Below are positions 34,419 to 43,262 of a stretch of 64,000 bases of DNA, piece by piece. The stretch spans positions 62,001 through 126,000 of the forward strand of contig BAOK01000001.1 in assembly GCA_000509225.1 (NCBI GenBank), in the 5' to 3' direction. A program made the translations under genes and the position numbers. Source of the DNA: Parvibaculaceae bacterium Mf 1.05b.01. Lineage in GTDB: Bacteria > Pseudomonadota > Alphaproteobacteria > Parvibaculales > Parvibaculaceae. The notes beneath the pieces were generated by a model that made no database searches, was not told where the DNA came from, and saw only the letters and a program-made list of their open reading frames with translations. Positions within the stretch are counted from its first letter, which is position 1; every line of letters starts with the position of its first letter.

Positions 34419-35276
34419 TTACTCTTTGTTTTCGTCGTCGCCGCTCTCACCTTCGACCTTCAGGTCTTTCAGCTTTGCAAAGACGGAGTCGACATCCGGT
34501 GCGGCTTCTTCTTCCTTCGGCGCAGGGGCCGTCGTGAACGCGTCTGACACGTCGCTCACCGCAAATGGTTTCGGCTCTGATGGGTCCGCATCGTCAACGG
34601 ATGGGACGTTCAACTGATCGGCTGGTACTTCGTGGGCTGCCGGACGGGCAAGACCCAATGGATCGGCTGTTGCTTCGCCTGTGGTTTCTTCTGCAGGAAG
34701 AAGCGTGCCAGCTTTCCGAGCTGCTTTTTCTGCTTTCTTGCGCGCGCGTTCCAGCTTGTCAGCGGCTTTCTGTACCGCAGCATCCAATTCCATTTGGCTG
34801 CAGAGGCCCAGTGTTACGGGATCAACCGGCTTGATGTTCTGGGAGTTCCAATGGGTCCGGTCGCGGATTGACTGGATGGTTGGTTTTGTTGTGCCCACAA
34901 GGCGTCCAACTTGCGCGTCTGGCAGCTCAGGATGGTTCCGCAGAAGCCAGGCGATGGCGTCCGGGCGGTCCTGACGGCGCGACACAGGTGTGTAGCGGGG
35001 CCCCTTCTGAGGCTTCGGGGCGGGCACTTCATGCTTGCGCTCGGCAGATTGCAGCCGCTCGTTTGGACTTTCCTGGCAGCGCTCAATTTCGGCACGTGTC
35101 AGCTCACCAGAGGCAACAGGGTCCATGCCCTTAATGCCCTGGGCGACGTCGCCATCGGCAATGCCCTTCACTTCAAGCGGGTGCAGGCCGCAATAATCGG
35201 CAACCTGATCGAAGGTCAGTGAGGTGTTATCTACGAGCCAGACGGCGGCAGCCTTTGGCATGAGCGGCTTAGACAT
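34419..35276 (-). CDS. trcR: Cell cycle transcriptional regulator TrcR (DUF1013)
   Basis: A 285-residue alphaproteobacterial protein. The N-terminal DUF1013 region (~1-185) contains PKAAAVWLVDNTSLTFDQVA, an HTH-like PDAIAWLLRNHPELPDAQVG and TTKPTIQSIRDRTHWNS. In Caulobacter the family is a cell-cycle-regulated factor near RNA polymerase. The last ~100 residues are charged and Pro/Ala-rich, starting with a Lys/Ala-rich helix (LERARKKAEKAARKA) and ending in acidic VEGESGDDENKE; this tail is probably disordered. It has its own terminator. Confidence 0.88.
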   Translation of the reverse strand: MSKPLMPKAAAVWLVDNTSLTFDQVADYCGLHPLEVKGIADGDVAQGIKGMDPVASGELTRAEIERCQESPNERLQSAERKHEVPAPKPQKGPRYTPVSRRQDRPDAIAWLLRNHPELPDAQVGRLVGTTKPTIQSIRDRTHWNSQNIKPVDPVTLGLCSQMELDAAVQKAADKLERARKKAEKAARKAGTLLPAEETTGEATADPLGLARPAAHEVPADQLNVPSVDDADPSEPKPFAVSDVSDAFTTAPAPKEEEAAPDVDSVFAKLKDLKVEGESGDDENKE

Positions 35277-35391
35277 ATCTTCTCCTTTGCCCCGGGAGCC
35301 TTCCCCCGAGATCGGCGTATGCCACTGAAAATGAACGGATTAACGGTCTTATAAGCCTTTCCAGTCGTTCTGGGAAGACCTCTCGTCTCAT

Positions 35392-36393
35392 TTAGACAGT
35401 CAGGATGATTTTTCCAATATGCCCGCCTTTTTCCATCCGTTCATGGGCTGCTTTTGCGTCTCTGAGCGGGAAAGTGCTGTCCACAATGGGTTTCAGGCGG
35501 CCTGCGGCGATCCAGGGCCAGACTTCGCGGAGGACTGTCTCTGTGAGGACGGTTTTCTCCTCAAGCGGCCGGGCGCGCAGGGTAGAGCCGGTGAGGGTCA
35601 CCTGTTTCAACATCAGGGGCAGAAAGTTCACTTCTGCCACCGAACCCTGCTGATAGGCGATATTGACGATCCGGCCCCCGCGCGCTGCGCAGGTAATGTT
35701 GCGCTGGATGTAATCGCCGCCGACCATGTCAAAGATCACGTCGGCGCCTTGGCCGCTGGTCGCTTCATCCATCACCATGACAAAATCTTCTGCGCGATAA
35801 TTAATGCCGCGCCGGGCGCCAAGCTCCTCGCACTTGCGGGCTTTTTCGTCTGACCCGGCTGTGGCAAAGACCTTTGCGCCCCAGGCAACGGCCATCTGAA
35901 TGGCAGTGGTGCCGATGCCGCTGGTGCCGCCATGGATGAGAAGTGTTTCGCCGGGCTGCAATCGGCCGCGATCAAAGACATTGGTCCAGACCGTCATGAT
36001 TGTTTCTGGCAAAGCCGCCGCTTCTACCATTGAGTAGCCATCCGGGATAGGCAGCGCATGGCTTTCGTGCACGATGGCGTATTCCGCATAGCCGCCACCG
36101 GCCACCAGGGCGCAGACATTGTCACCGAGGGACCAGCGAGATGCGCCGGTGCCCAGTGCGACAACTTCCCCAGCAAACTCCAGGCCCGGTGTGTCTGTAA
36201 CGCCCTTTGGCGCGGGGTAGAGGCCGATGCGTTGTACAAGGTCGCCGCGATTGACCCCGGCTGCTGCAATGTGCACCAGAATTTCGCCGTGCCCCGGTGT
36301 TGGCAGCGGCACCTCTGTTGGGGTGAGGACTTCAGGCCCGCCGGGTTCGGGAATTTTGATGGCGGTCATATTGGTCGGCAGATTTGAAGGCAT
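35392..36393 (-). CDS. NAD(P)H:quinone oxidoreductase, zeta-crystallin/PIG3 type
   Basis: A 333-residue zinc-independent medium-chain dehydrogenase reducing quinones or enones with NADPH. The N-terminal GroES-like domain (AAGVNRGDLVQRIGLYPAP) and the Rossmann motif LIHGGTSGIGTTAIQMA (~150-166) are followed by a typical end (HMEKGGHIGKIIL-like). The start at 36393 was preferred over an ATG 19 codons upstream; a third ATG at 36369 is possible. It is monocistronic in appearance. Confidence 0.85.
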   Translation of the reverse strand: MPSNLPTNMTAIKIPEPGGPEVLTPTEVPLPTPGHGEILVHIAAAGVNRGDLVQRIGLYPAPKGVTDTPGLEFAGEVVALGTGASRWSLGDNVCALVAGGGYAEYAIVHESHALPIPDGYSMVEAAALPETIMTVWTNVFDRGRLQPGETLLIHGGTSGIGTTAIQMAVAWGAKVFATAGSDEKARKCEELGARRGINYRAEDFVMVMDEATSGQGADVIFDMVGGDYIQRNITCAARGGRIVNIAYQQGSVAEVNFLPLMLKQVTLTGSTLRARPLEEKTVLTETVLREVWPWIAAGRLKPIVDSTFPLRDAKAAHERMEKGGHIGKIILTV

Positions 36394-36514
36394 TGATGAA
36401 ACTCTTTGTCTTTGGAGGTGACGGTATGAAATGGCAAAGTGGCTCACCATTCAATGATTGGGCGGTTCGCGCAACAGGGCAGCGGATCACGATCAAACGA
36501 TGAGGAGGGAGCCG

Positions 36515-36715
36515 ATGGACCCGGAAGATTTACAACCCAAGCGCGTGCCTGACCGCCTTCAGGCGCTGGCGAAAGAGGATATTTCGCTTCTGGGTGTCGA
36601 TGAGCTCAATGAACGAATCACTTTGCTTGACGCGGAAATTGCGCGTTCGAGGGCCATGATCGCCTCAAAGCAGGGCAGTTTGACCGAGGCAGAGGCAGTT
36701 TTTCGAAAATCATGA
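36515..36715 (+). CDS. DUF1192-family small protein
   Basis: A 66-residue helical protein typical of alphaproteobacteria: MDPEDLQPKR, the conserved DISLLGVDELNERITLL, then LDAEIARSRAMIASKQGS. Function is unknown. GGAGGG lies 5 bases before the ATG at 36515. It lies just upstream, on the same strand, of the long spacer leading to rcdA. Confidence 0.85.
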   Translation: MDPEDLQPKRVPDRLQALAKEDISLLGVDELNERITLLDAEIARSRAMIASKQGSLTEAEAVFRKS

Positions 36716-37203
36716 TTCTGCCAAAGGATTTGTTAAGTCCTTGTAACAAATGAGTTCTTTTGATTCTGATCAAGTATAGAGCGGCTGTTTTAGGTCTTGT
36801 GACTGCGCTCTCGCTCAATTTTAACTATTTGTTAGGCAGTCCTTATGTATTGTTTAGAGGCGTAATCCAGTCATCTGGATTTGAGTGGCTCCTATCCACT
36901 CTGTTTGACGCCTCCCTGTTAGAACTTGAGCCGCAGGCAACTGTGGCTCATTTTTTGTGTGGTGTTCCAACTACACGTTCCGCCTTTCAGAGGCTTCCCC
37001 ACTACATCTAGTTTAAATCCGACTTGATCAATACCCGACAAGGTTTTGACGCTCGAATTTTTGTTTCAATTTGAGACAAAACCGGATGGCACGCTTGTTG
37101 ATAGTTGAGGCGCAACGCGTCCTTGGTTGGTACGGTCGCTGGCTACGTGCTGGTGTCTGCTTGCTCATGGGCGCCAGCAACATGATTAACAGTGAGTGGT
37201 CTT
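36716..37203. other. Long AT-richer spacer upstream of rcdA
   Basis: 488 bases without a convincing gene; an 83-codon open frame here has no ribosome-binding site or family. Contents seen: a perfect 8-bp inverted repeat ATTTGTTA/TAACAAAT (36728-36751), a CtrA-like half match TTAA-N7-TTAG (36821-36835), and a sigma-54-like TGGCACG-N4-TTGAT (37087-37102). Unusually T-rich for this window, it looks like a regulatory region. Confidence 0.4.
37087..37102 (+). promoter_or_regulatory. Sigma-54-like promoter candidate upstream of rcdA
   Basis: TGGCACG, 4 bases, TTGAT: a perfect -24 box with the -12 GC changed to GA. It is about 100 bases upstream of the rcdA start. A chance match cannot be excluded. 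Confidence 0.25.
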
Positions 37204-37743
37204 ATGAGTTTCGGCAACAAAACAAGCGGTGGTGGTGAAAACGGAGACGGTCGGTCGCCTTTTGGCGGGTCGCAGCTCTTTCAGCGCACCTATCGTGAAG
37301 GCATGGCGCTTGTAGAAGAGGCAGCGACCTATCTTGACGGTCCTGGCCGGGACCAGGCGAAAGACCTTCCCCGGGCAACAGCTCTGGCCTATGCCACTGA
37401 AAGCATGCGCCTGACGACACGCTTGATGCAGGTTGCAGCGTGGCTGCTGGTTCAGAAGGCGGTTAACGAAGGCGACATGACGGAAAGCGATGCGCTGTCC
37501 GATAAATATGCGCTGGGCGGTCGTGAGCTCGGGCGGGCAAAGAAGCTCAATGGGACGGATCTTCTTCCTGATGCGCTGAAAGAATTGATTGTGCGCTCTG
37601 AGAATATCTACCGTCGGATCGACCGATTGGATGCCCAGATGCGCGCTGGCGAAGAGATTGAGCAATCGAGCCTGACTGAACAGCGGGAACGGGCGGAAGC
37701 CTTTTTTCAGGAGGCGCTCGGCAGCCGACCAACGCGCCACTGA
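37204..37743 (+). CDS. rcdA: RcdA-family protein (DUF1465), CtrA degradation adaptor
   Basis: A 179-residue helical protein. FQRTYREGMALVEEAATYLD, ALAYATESMRLTTRLMQVAAWLL and the C-terminal LIVRSENIYRRIDRLDAQM are the DUF1465 helices. In Caulobacter RcdA is an adaptor that helps CpdR/ClpXP degrade the cell-cycle regulator CtrA at the pole. The N-terminal ~20 Gly/Ser-rich residues are likely flexible. The start at 37204 was chosen as the family start; an ATG 4 codons upstream is possible. It ends in a bidirectional terminator shared with rpmE. Confidence 0.85.
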   Translation: MSFGNKTSGGGENGDGRSPFGGSQLFQRTYREGMALVEEAATYLDGPGRDQAKDLPRATALAYATESMRLTTRLMQVAAWLLVQKAVNEGDMTESDALSDKYALGGRELGRAKKLNGTDLLPDALKELIVRSENIYRRIDRLDAQMRAGEEIEQSSLTEQRERAEAFFQEALGSRPTRH

Positions 37744-37771
37744 CATTAATTTGGCGCGTTTCCAGATACAC

Positions 37772-37799
37772 AAAAGCCCCGGCATGCCGGGGCTTTTTT
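37772..37799. terminator. Bidirectional terminator between rcdA and rpmE
   Basis: Arms AAAAGCCCCGG and CCGGGGCTTTT with a 4-base loop. A-run on one side and T-run on the other make it work for both converging genes. Confidence 0.92.
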
Positions 37800-37840
37800 G
37801 ATGGTGTATCGGAGGAAAAGCCTCCGGAAGCCGTTTGGGC

Positions 37841-38062
37841 TTAGACGCCCAGGCCGTCGTATTTTTTCTTGAACCGGCTCACGCGACCACCGCGGTCGAG
37901 CAATGCGCCTGTGCCACCTGTCCAGGCTGGGTGCGTCGTTGGATCGATATCCAGCGTCAGCGTGTCCCCTTCGGCGCCATATGTGGACCGAGTCTGATAG
38001 GTGGTGCCGTCCGTCATTGCCACGGTGATCATGTGGTAGTCAGGATGGGTGTCCTTTTTCAT
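37841..38062 (-). CDS. rpmE: 50S ribosomal protein L31
   Basis: A 73-residue large-subunit protein: [34 protein letters not shown] and a basic tail [12 protein letters not shown]. It lacks the N-terminal CxxC pairs, so it is the zinc-free (C-) form. The leader carries a run of short perfect hairpins (38091-38139) that could regulate its translation. Confidence 0.95.
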   Translation of the reverse strand: MKKDTHPDYHMITVAMTDGTTYQTRSTYGAEGDTLTLDIDPTTHPAWTGGTGALLDRGGRVSRFKKKYDGLGV

Positions 38063-38375
38063 AACGCTTGCTCGCTCAAAAGAAGTGTCAGGCGGCTAAA
38101 TCCGCCCGTTCAGGCGCACAAAGCGCCCGCGAAAGCGGGTGTATAGCGGAGCTTTCAGCCTATTGCAAGGCTCAGGTGAAGCCTCCCGCTGAGCGCTGAT
38201 CAGGGTCCTGGCGCAGGATTGAGGCTGCTCGGTCTTCTGCAGCCTTTCGCCCGGGGATTGGGGAGGGATTCAGGTGGGAAACAGGCGCTCTGGCCCTAGT
38301 TTCTACCAGGCGCTGTTGCTATATCTCCTGCTTACCCTTTTGGGATGACCACAAGCCAGCCAAAGCCGGACATAT
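38063..38375. other. Divergent spacer between rpmE and ABC exporter gene
   Basis: 313 bases. The rpmE-proximal part holds the leader hairpins described separately. In the remainder (38140-38375) I see no gene, operator or RNA that I can support; it should contain the promoter of the ABC transporter. Confidence 0.4.
38091..38139 (-). promoter_or_regulatory. Row of three hairpins in the rpmE leader
   Basis: Three perfect 5-bp stems in 49 bases: GGCGG-CTAAAT-CCGCC (38091-38106), GGCGC-ACAAA-GCGCC (38113-38127) and CCCGC-GAAA-GCGGG (38126-38139; overlapping the previous by two bases). They end 28 bases before the rpmE start. Ribosomal-protein leaders often fold for autoregulation; here that is inference. 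Confidence 0.4.
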
Positions 38376-40232
38376 ATGAGCGAGAGTGCCAACACGGTCG
38401 CGGAAGCGATCGAAGAAGAAGCCCTGCGGCGGACGAAGAGCCGCGCTGTGCGGCCCATCCTGGGTCTGATCCCTTTTGTGCTGTCCTACAAGGGCATGTT
38501 GTCTGGCGCCTTCGTGATGCTTGTTGTCGCCACTCTGTCGACCCTGGCTTTTCCTGTCGCGGCCAGGCGGGTGATGGATGCGATCAGTGAGGGTGATGTC
38601 CAGTTCATTGATCAGTATTTCCTTGTGCTCATTTTGGTGGCGGCCCTGCTTGGCATATCGAGTGCGGCGCGCTTCTACTTTGTCAGCTGGATTGGGGAGC
38701 GGGTGGTCGCGGATTTGCGGTCTGCTGTCTATGACCATGTGACGCGACTTTCTCCCGCTTTCTTTGAAACCATGCGGACCGGGGAAGTGCTCTCCCGTCT
38801 GACCGCGGACACGACCCTCATCAAGACAGTGGTCGGTTCAAGCGCATCGATTGCGCTGCGCAATATGTTTCTGTTTTTCGGCGCTGCGACGATGATGACC
38901 TATACGAGCCCTGGGCTCTCCGGCCTCGTATTACTTGCCATACCGGTCATCATGTTGCCGCTGATTGTTTTCGGTCGTTGGGTGCGCCGCCTGTCGCGCC
39001 TCAGTCAGGACCGTATTGCTGATACCAGCGCCTTTGGTGGTGAAACGCTGAACGCCATGCAGACAGTGCAGGCGTTTAATCACGAAGCGATTGACCGGTC
39101 TTCCTTTGCGCAAACGGTTGAGGCTTCTTTCATTGCAGCCCGCAGCCGTATCCAGGCGCGTTCGGTGCTCACAGCGCTGGTCATGTTTCTAGGACTCTCA
39201 AGCGTCTTTGGTGTTTTGTGGGTCGGCGCGCAGGAAGTCATCACAGGGACCATGACGGGTGGTGAGCTTCTTCAATTCACCCTCTATGCGTTGATGGCTG
39301 CTATGTCGATGGCCGCCTTGTCTGAGGTCTGGGGTGATGTGCAGATGGCCGCGGGGGCAACAGAGCGCTTGATGGAGCTCTTGCATATTGAGCCGGAAAT
39401 CAAAGTGCCCGCCAATCCTGTTGCCTTGCCAGAACCCTCGCTGGGTGATCTTCGGTTCGAGAATGTCGGTTTCTCCTATCCAACCCGTCCTGATGTTTCG
39501 GCGTTGGATGGCTTAAACCTCTCTGTGCGTCCTGGCGAGACGGTTGCGATTGTCGGCCCCTCGGGTGCGGGCAAGAGTACACTCTTCCAGCTGCTGCTGC
39601 GTTTCTTTGATCCTCAATCAGGCCGTATTCAGCTTGATGGCGTTGCCCTTCCAGATGGAGACCCAAGCGAGGTGCGTCGCCGCTTTGCGCTGGTGCCGCA
39701 GGAGACAGTTGTGTTTGGCATGAGCGCGCGGGAGAATATTCGTTATGGACGCCCGGACGCGAGCGATGAGGAAGTTCGCGCTGCGGCGAAGGCCGCCCAC
39801 ATTGATGAGTTTCTGAGCGATCTACCCCAGGGCTATGACACGGTTTTCGGGGAGCGTGGTGTGACGCTTTCGGGCGGTCAGCGTCAGCGCATCGCCATCG
39901 CTCGCGCGATCTTACGAAATGCACCGGTGCTGCTGCTCGATGAAGCAACGAGTGCGCTGGATGCAGAAAGTGAAAAGTTTGTGCAGCAGGCGCTCGAGGG
40001 GCTTATGGCGGGGCGCACGACGATCGTAATCGCTCATCGTCTCGCCACGGTACGCAAAGCAGACCGTATCATTGTGATGGACCAAGGACGAATTGTTGCG
40101 GAAGGCACTCATGACGCGCTGGTTGCTGAAGGCGGGCTTTATGCGCGTCTGGCGTCGCTGCAGTTTAGCGCCGACGCCCTTGCAATGGCGGCGGAAGAAA
40201 CCGCACCACCTGCATTTGCTGCGAATGACTAG
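38376..40232 (+). CDS. ABC exporter, fused membrane and ATPase domains (ABCB/MsbA type)
   Basis: A 618-residue half-transporter working as a dimer. Six membrane helices (~35-330) precede the nucleotide-binding domain, with Walker [10 protein letters not shown] (~394-402), signature [14 protein letters not shown] (~497) and Walker [13 protein letters not shown]. The domain order and the [21 protein letters not shown]-loop match ATM/MsbA-like exporters of lipids or hydrophobic drugs. The ribosome-binding site is weak. A paraoxonase-like gene follows 33 bases downstream and may be co-transcribed. Confidence 0.9.
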   Translation: MSESANTVAEAIEEEALRRTKSRAVRPILGLIPFVLSYKGMLSGAFVMLVVATLSTLAFPVAARRVMDAISEGDVQFIDQYFLVLILVAALLGISSAARFYFVSWIGERVVADLRSAVYDHVTRLSPAFFETMRTGEVLSRLTADTTLIKTVVGSSASIALRNMFLFFGAATMMTYTSPGLSGLVLLAIPVIMLPLIVFGRWVRRLSRLSQDRIADTSAFGGETLNAMQTVQAFNHEAIDRSSFAQTVEASFIAARSRIQARSVLTALVMFLGLSSVFGVLWVGAQEVITGTMTGGELLQFTLYALMAAMSMAALSEVWGDVQMAAGATERLMELLHIEPEIKVPANPVALPEPSLGDLRFENVGFSYPTRPDVSALDGLNLSVRPGETVAIVGPSGAGKSTLFQLLLRFFDPQSGRIQLDGVALPDGDPSEVRRRFALVPQETVVFGMSARENIRYGRPDASDEEVRAAAKAAHIDEFLSDLPQGYDTVFGERGVTLSGGQRQRIAIARAILRNAPVLLLDEATSALDAESEKFVQQALEGLMAGRTTIVIAHRLATVRKADRIIVMDQGRIVAEGTHDALVAEGGLYARLASLQFSADALAMAAEETAPPAFAAND

Positions 40233-40265
40233 CCGCAGAGCGGCACTTAAAGTTTAGGGGAAATT

Positions 40266-41360
40266 ATGACACCGCTTACCCGTAACATTGTTGTTGCCGT
40301 CATTATCGTTATTGCCACACTGAGTTTTATCGGTGTGCGGTTTTTCACGAATGCGGGTCAGCTCACCACACTGACCGCAGCCATGGAGGTCTCGCCCCAG
40401 TGCACGGTTCTGGCGTCCCCGCCAGGGCCTGAAGACTTGGTGATTGATCATGAGCGTGGCATGGCCTTTGTGTCCGCCACTGACCGTCGGGCTATCGCAG
40501 CAGGCGCTGAAAATGTGCGCGGCGGCATTTATGTGATCGATCTTAAGGGTGATCCCTCAAGCTGGGCGCTGCGGCCAGTTACGGCCCATGTGCCGGCGGC
40601 GTTTCAGCCCCATGGTCTTGGCCTCTATATCGATGAGGCTGGCGTGCGTACCCTCGCCGTCGTCAATCACACAGGCGATGTGGATAGCGTTGAGCTGTTT
40701 GATGTGGCGGCAGACGGCATCTTGTCCCATCGGGCAACGGTGAAAGACCAGGGCATGTTCGCTCTTAATGATGTGCAGCCGGTTGGCCACAGCGCTTTTT
40801 ATGCGACAAATGATCATGGCAGCGGTTCAGATTTTTGGAATGCGTTGAGTGACGTACTGATTCTTGCTCAGGCGAACCTTGTCTATTTCGACGGCACGTC
40901 GGTGCGCGAAGTGGCCAGTGATCTGGGCTATGCCAATGGCGTCAATGTCTCTCCAGACGGCAAGACCGTCTATGTGGCTGAGACGAGTGGCATGGCGCTC
41001 AACATTTATAATCGAAACATTGAGTCAGGCGACCTAACCGCCTTTGATTTTGTCTCGCTTGGATCTGGCCTCGACAATGTGGACGTGGCGCCCGATGGAA
41101 CGCTGTTGATTGGGGCGCATCCAAAGCTGGTTGATTTCATCAATCATGCGGCAGACGCGAAACAGATTTCGCCGAGCCAGGTTGTGCGTCTCATCCCGCG
41201 GGAAGGCGGCGGCGGTATTGCCGACACGGTCTATCTAAATCTGGGAGACCAGCTGTCAGGCTCAAGTGTCGCGGCGTCCTTCGGCGACAAGATGCTTATC
41301 AGCGGTGTCTTTGATCCGAAGATCCTGGTGTGTGAGTTGTTGCCGCCGCGCACAGAGTAA
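40266..41360 (+). CDS. Paraoxonase/arylesterase-like six-bladed beta-propeller
   Basis: A 364-residue protein anchored or exported by an N-terminal hydrophobic helix (IVVAVIIVIATLSFIGVRFF). The rest resembles serum paraoxonases/SMP-30: PPGPEDLVIDHERGMAFVS, PHGLGLYIDE, the calcium/catalytic-site region LNDVQPVGHSAFYATNDHG, and YANGVNVSPDGKTVYVAETS. PON-type enzymes hydrolyse lactones and aryl esters with calcium. Its TAA stop directly abuts the stop of the convergent hydrolase gene, with no spacer. The preferred substrate is unknown. Confidence 0.8.
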   Translation: MTPLTRNIVVAVIIVIATLSFIGVRFFTNAGQLTTLTAAMEVSPQCTVLASPPGPEDLVIDHERGMAFVSATDRRAIAAGAENVRGGIYVIDLKGDPSSWALRPVTAHVPAAFQPHGLGLYIDEAGVRTLAVVNHTGDVDSVELFDVAADGILSHRATVKDQGMFALNDVQPVGHSAFYATNDHGSGSDFWNALSDVLILAQANLVYFDGTSVREVASDLGYANGVNVSPDGKTVYVAETSGMALNIYNRNIESGDLTAFDFVSLGSGLDNVDVAPDGTLLIGAHPKLVDFINHAADAKQISPSQVVRLIPREGGGGIADTVYLNLGDQLSGSSVAASFGDKMLISGVFDPKILVCELLPPRTE

Positions 41361-42521
41361 CTATGTCCCGATTTCCGGGTGCTCCAGCTGAAAGACAAGC
41401 CAGTTTGCGATCCAGTCTGCTGCGAGTTGCAGGTTTCCAACCTGGCAATGGCTGCTAGCGTGCTCTTTATCAGTGAACAAGCGTGTTGTAAGGGACCGGA
41501 CGTTTGGCAGGTTGTTTGCCTGGCTGAAAAATTGAGGCAGGGGAACGAGGTGGTCTTCAGCTCCGCCTAAGAGCAGGAAATCCTGGTCAATGAGAGGGGC
41601 GAAGGGCGCGGTTGTAAAACTCTCGACCCATTTCAAGTAATCGTAAGGCATTGTCGTGCCGCTCACATGCATGCCGTGCCCGAATGCCCATCTGGCGAAT
41701 TCGTCTTTTTTGATCACACCGGACATGAGCGTATTGATGGTGTGTCGCGCGCGCATGCGCATAAGGAGCGCCAGGAGTTTTTGCGCACCAGGGTCGAGCT
41801 TTGCTGACAGGCAGCCCAGGAAATCTTCGAGCACGTCATAGGCCACAACGCGTCTGATGCGTTTGTCGAAGGCCGCCGCGCGCGGCGCAAGATAGCCACC
41901 CAATGAGATGCCGATGAGGCTGCAGGATGAGATTTGCAGATGGTCCAGGATCGCGCCAACAGGCCGTTCCCAATCGGTTGGCATGGCGAGGTGGTTCAGC
42001 ATCAGAGGTTCGCCCTGACCGGGACCTTCAAACAGGATGAACTCGATACCCTGGCTGGTGAATGTCGCCGCCATTTCAATGAACTCTTCTTTGAACGAGT
42101 CAAAGCCGCCATGGACCAAAACCGTGTCTCGTTTGGGACCGTCTGCAGGGAATATCAAAGCGGGCAGGGTGGAGCCCTCGTATGGAACGTTGACCCGGGT
42201 CATCAGCGGGTTGGTCACCTCGGCGTAAAACAGTTCTCGAAAGCGGTTGTAGGCAATGAGTTTGTCTGGATCATCGGGCGCGATGAAGAACTCGGCAGCG
42301 CGGTAGAAAAAGGCCGCATTGAGTGCCCTGTTTTCGGCTTCACAGGTTCTTGCCGCCTTTAACAACTCCGACTTCCATGTTGCCAGATCGGAGATGTTGG
42401 CGGCGATGTACCGGACTTCTTCTTCGTCCCAATAAGTCAGCCACCGGTTCAGTTGAAAATTGTAGTTGGCGTCGTCATGGAGGTGCCGATAGCCAATAGG
42501 GAATTCAAACCGATTGGTCAT
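41361..42521 (-). CDS. Alpha/beta-hydrolase with N-terminal cap, C-C bond hydrolase-like
   Basis: A 386-residue enzyme. An N-terminal helical cap of ~120 residues (LNRWLTYWDEEEVRYIAANI) precedes the hydrolase core with VLVHGGFDSFKEEF, LFEGPGQGEP, the nucleophile elbow GISLGGYLAPRAAAF and a late LLGGAEDHLVPLPQF/His region. This layout is like the 2,6-dihydroxypseudooxynicotine hydrolase/DUF1100 group, which cleaves carbon-carbon or ester bonds. It is transcribed after a TetR gene (6-base gap), which probably controls it. Confidence 0.82.
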   Translation of the reverse strand: MTNRFEFPIGYRHLHDDANYNFQLNRWLTYWDEEEVRYIAANISDLATWKSELLKAARTCEAENRALNAAFFYRAAEFFIAPDDPDKLIAYNRFRELFYAEVTNPLMTRVNVPYEGSTLPALIFPADGPKRDTVLVHGGFDSFKEEFIEMAATFTSQGIEFILFEGPGQGEPLMLNHLAMPTDWERPVGAILDHLQISSCSLIGISLGGYLAPRAAAFDKRIRRVVAYDVLEDFLGCLSAKLDPGAQKLLALLMRMRARHTINTLMSGVIKKDEFARWAFGHGMHVSGTTMPYDYLKWVESFTTAPFAPLIDQDFLLLGGAEDHLVPLPQFFSQANNLPNVRSLTTRLFTDKEHASSHCQVGNLQLAADWIANWLVFQLEHPEIGT

Positions 42522-42527
42522 GGTCGC

Positions 42528-43148
42528 TTACTCACTCAGGGACGGCGCTTCGAGACCTGCAATGAGGAAGGCTCGAAGGCTCGCGTGTGTTCGCTTCGGG
42601 GTTGGCGTCTCACCCAGGGCTGTGAGGCGTGTCTGGTCGCTTAATGCGTGAGCAATAGCGCCGATGGCGAAGTCGAGACGCAGGACAAGTTCCAGGCGAC
42701 TAAGGTGGGGGAGGGCATTTTGAAACGCCTTGAGAAAGGCTTCGGAATATGCCGTGAGTTCACCACCGAAGATTTCTTTGATGGCAGCGGTAGGTTCTAC
42801 AACCGTGCGGGCGAACAGCTTGGCGAATGCCTGGGCGCTGGGATCGGGTTTTGACACGAGTTCCAAGAGTGGGTTCATGAAAGCGTCTAGCAGATCGCCT
42901 GTATCTGGTGTGCGGGCATCCCCCTGCAGGGCCGCAAGAAGGTCGAGGCGTCGCTCAGCCAGTGGCACAAGGCGTCGGGCAAACATCTCTCGAATGAGTC
43001 CCGACTTGCCATCAAAGTGAAAGTTCACCGCTGCAACATTGGCGCCTGCGGCGTCCGTGATGGCGCGAATAGAGGTGCCGTCGATGCCATTGGCTGCGCA
43101 GAGCCGTTCGGCGGCATCGAGCAATCGTTCTTTTGTTGGCTTGGTCAT
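42528..43148 (-). CDS. TetR-family repressor
   Basis: A 206-residue regulator. The N-terminal HTH (RLLDAAERLCAANGIDGTSI, ITDAAGANVAAVNFHFDGK) is typical TetR, and the C-terminal part is a helical ligand-binding domain of the CecR/DUF1956 style (LLELVSKPDPSAQAFAKLFA). The start at 43148 fits the family; an ATG six codons upstream is an alternative. A 35-bp palindrome (43162-43196) lies directly before the gene. The downstream hydrolase is its likely target. Confidence 0.85.
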   Translation of the reverse strand: MTKPTKERLLDAAERLCAANGIDGTSIRAITDAAGANVAAVNFHFDGKSGLIREMFARRLVPLAERRLDLLAALQGDARTPDTGDLLDAFMNPLLELVSKPDPSAQAFAKLFARTVVEPTAAIKEIFGGELTAYSEAFLKAFQNALPHLSRLELVLRLDFAIGAIAHALSDQTRLTALGETPTPKRTHASLRAFLIAGLEAPSLSE

Positions 43149-43161
43149 GATCAAGAGATAA

Positions 43162-43196
43162 TTCAAACAGTTGTTTGAGTCAAACGTTTGTTTGAA
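43162..43196. promoter_or_regulatory. Palindromic operator of the TetR-hydrolase operon
   Basis: Outer arms TTCAAACA/TGTTTGAA (8 bp) and inner arms GTTTGA/TCAAAC (6 bp), centred on one base, with three mismatched pairs between them. It ends 14 bases before the TetR start, as expected for an autoregulated repressor. Confidence 0.65.
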
Positions 43197-43262
43197 TTTG
43201 AACCAAAACTGTTTGAGCAGGCAGGAATGAGTGCCGTTCGATGTGGTGTGATGGACAGGTCC

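Noticed and set aside
36760-37011. An 83-codon open frame in the rcdA spacer
   Set aside because: No ribosome-binding site, no family, and mixed composition; the region is better seen as regulatory.
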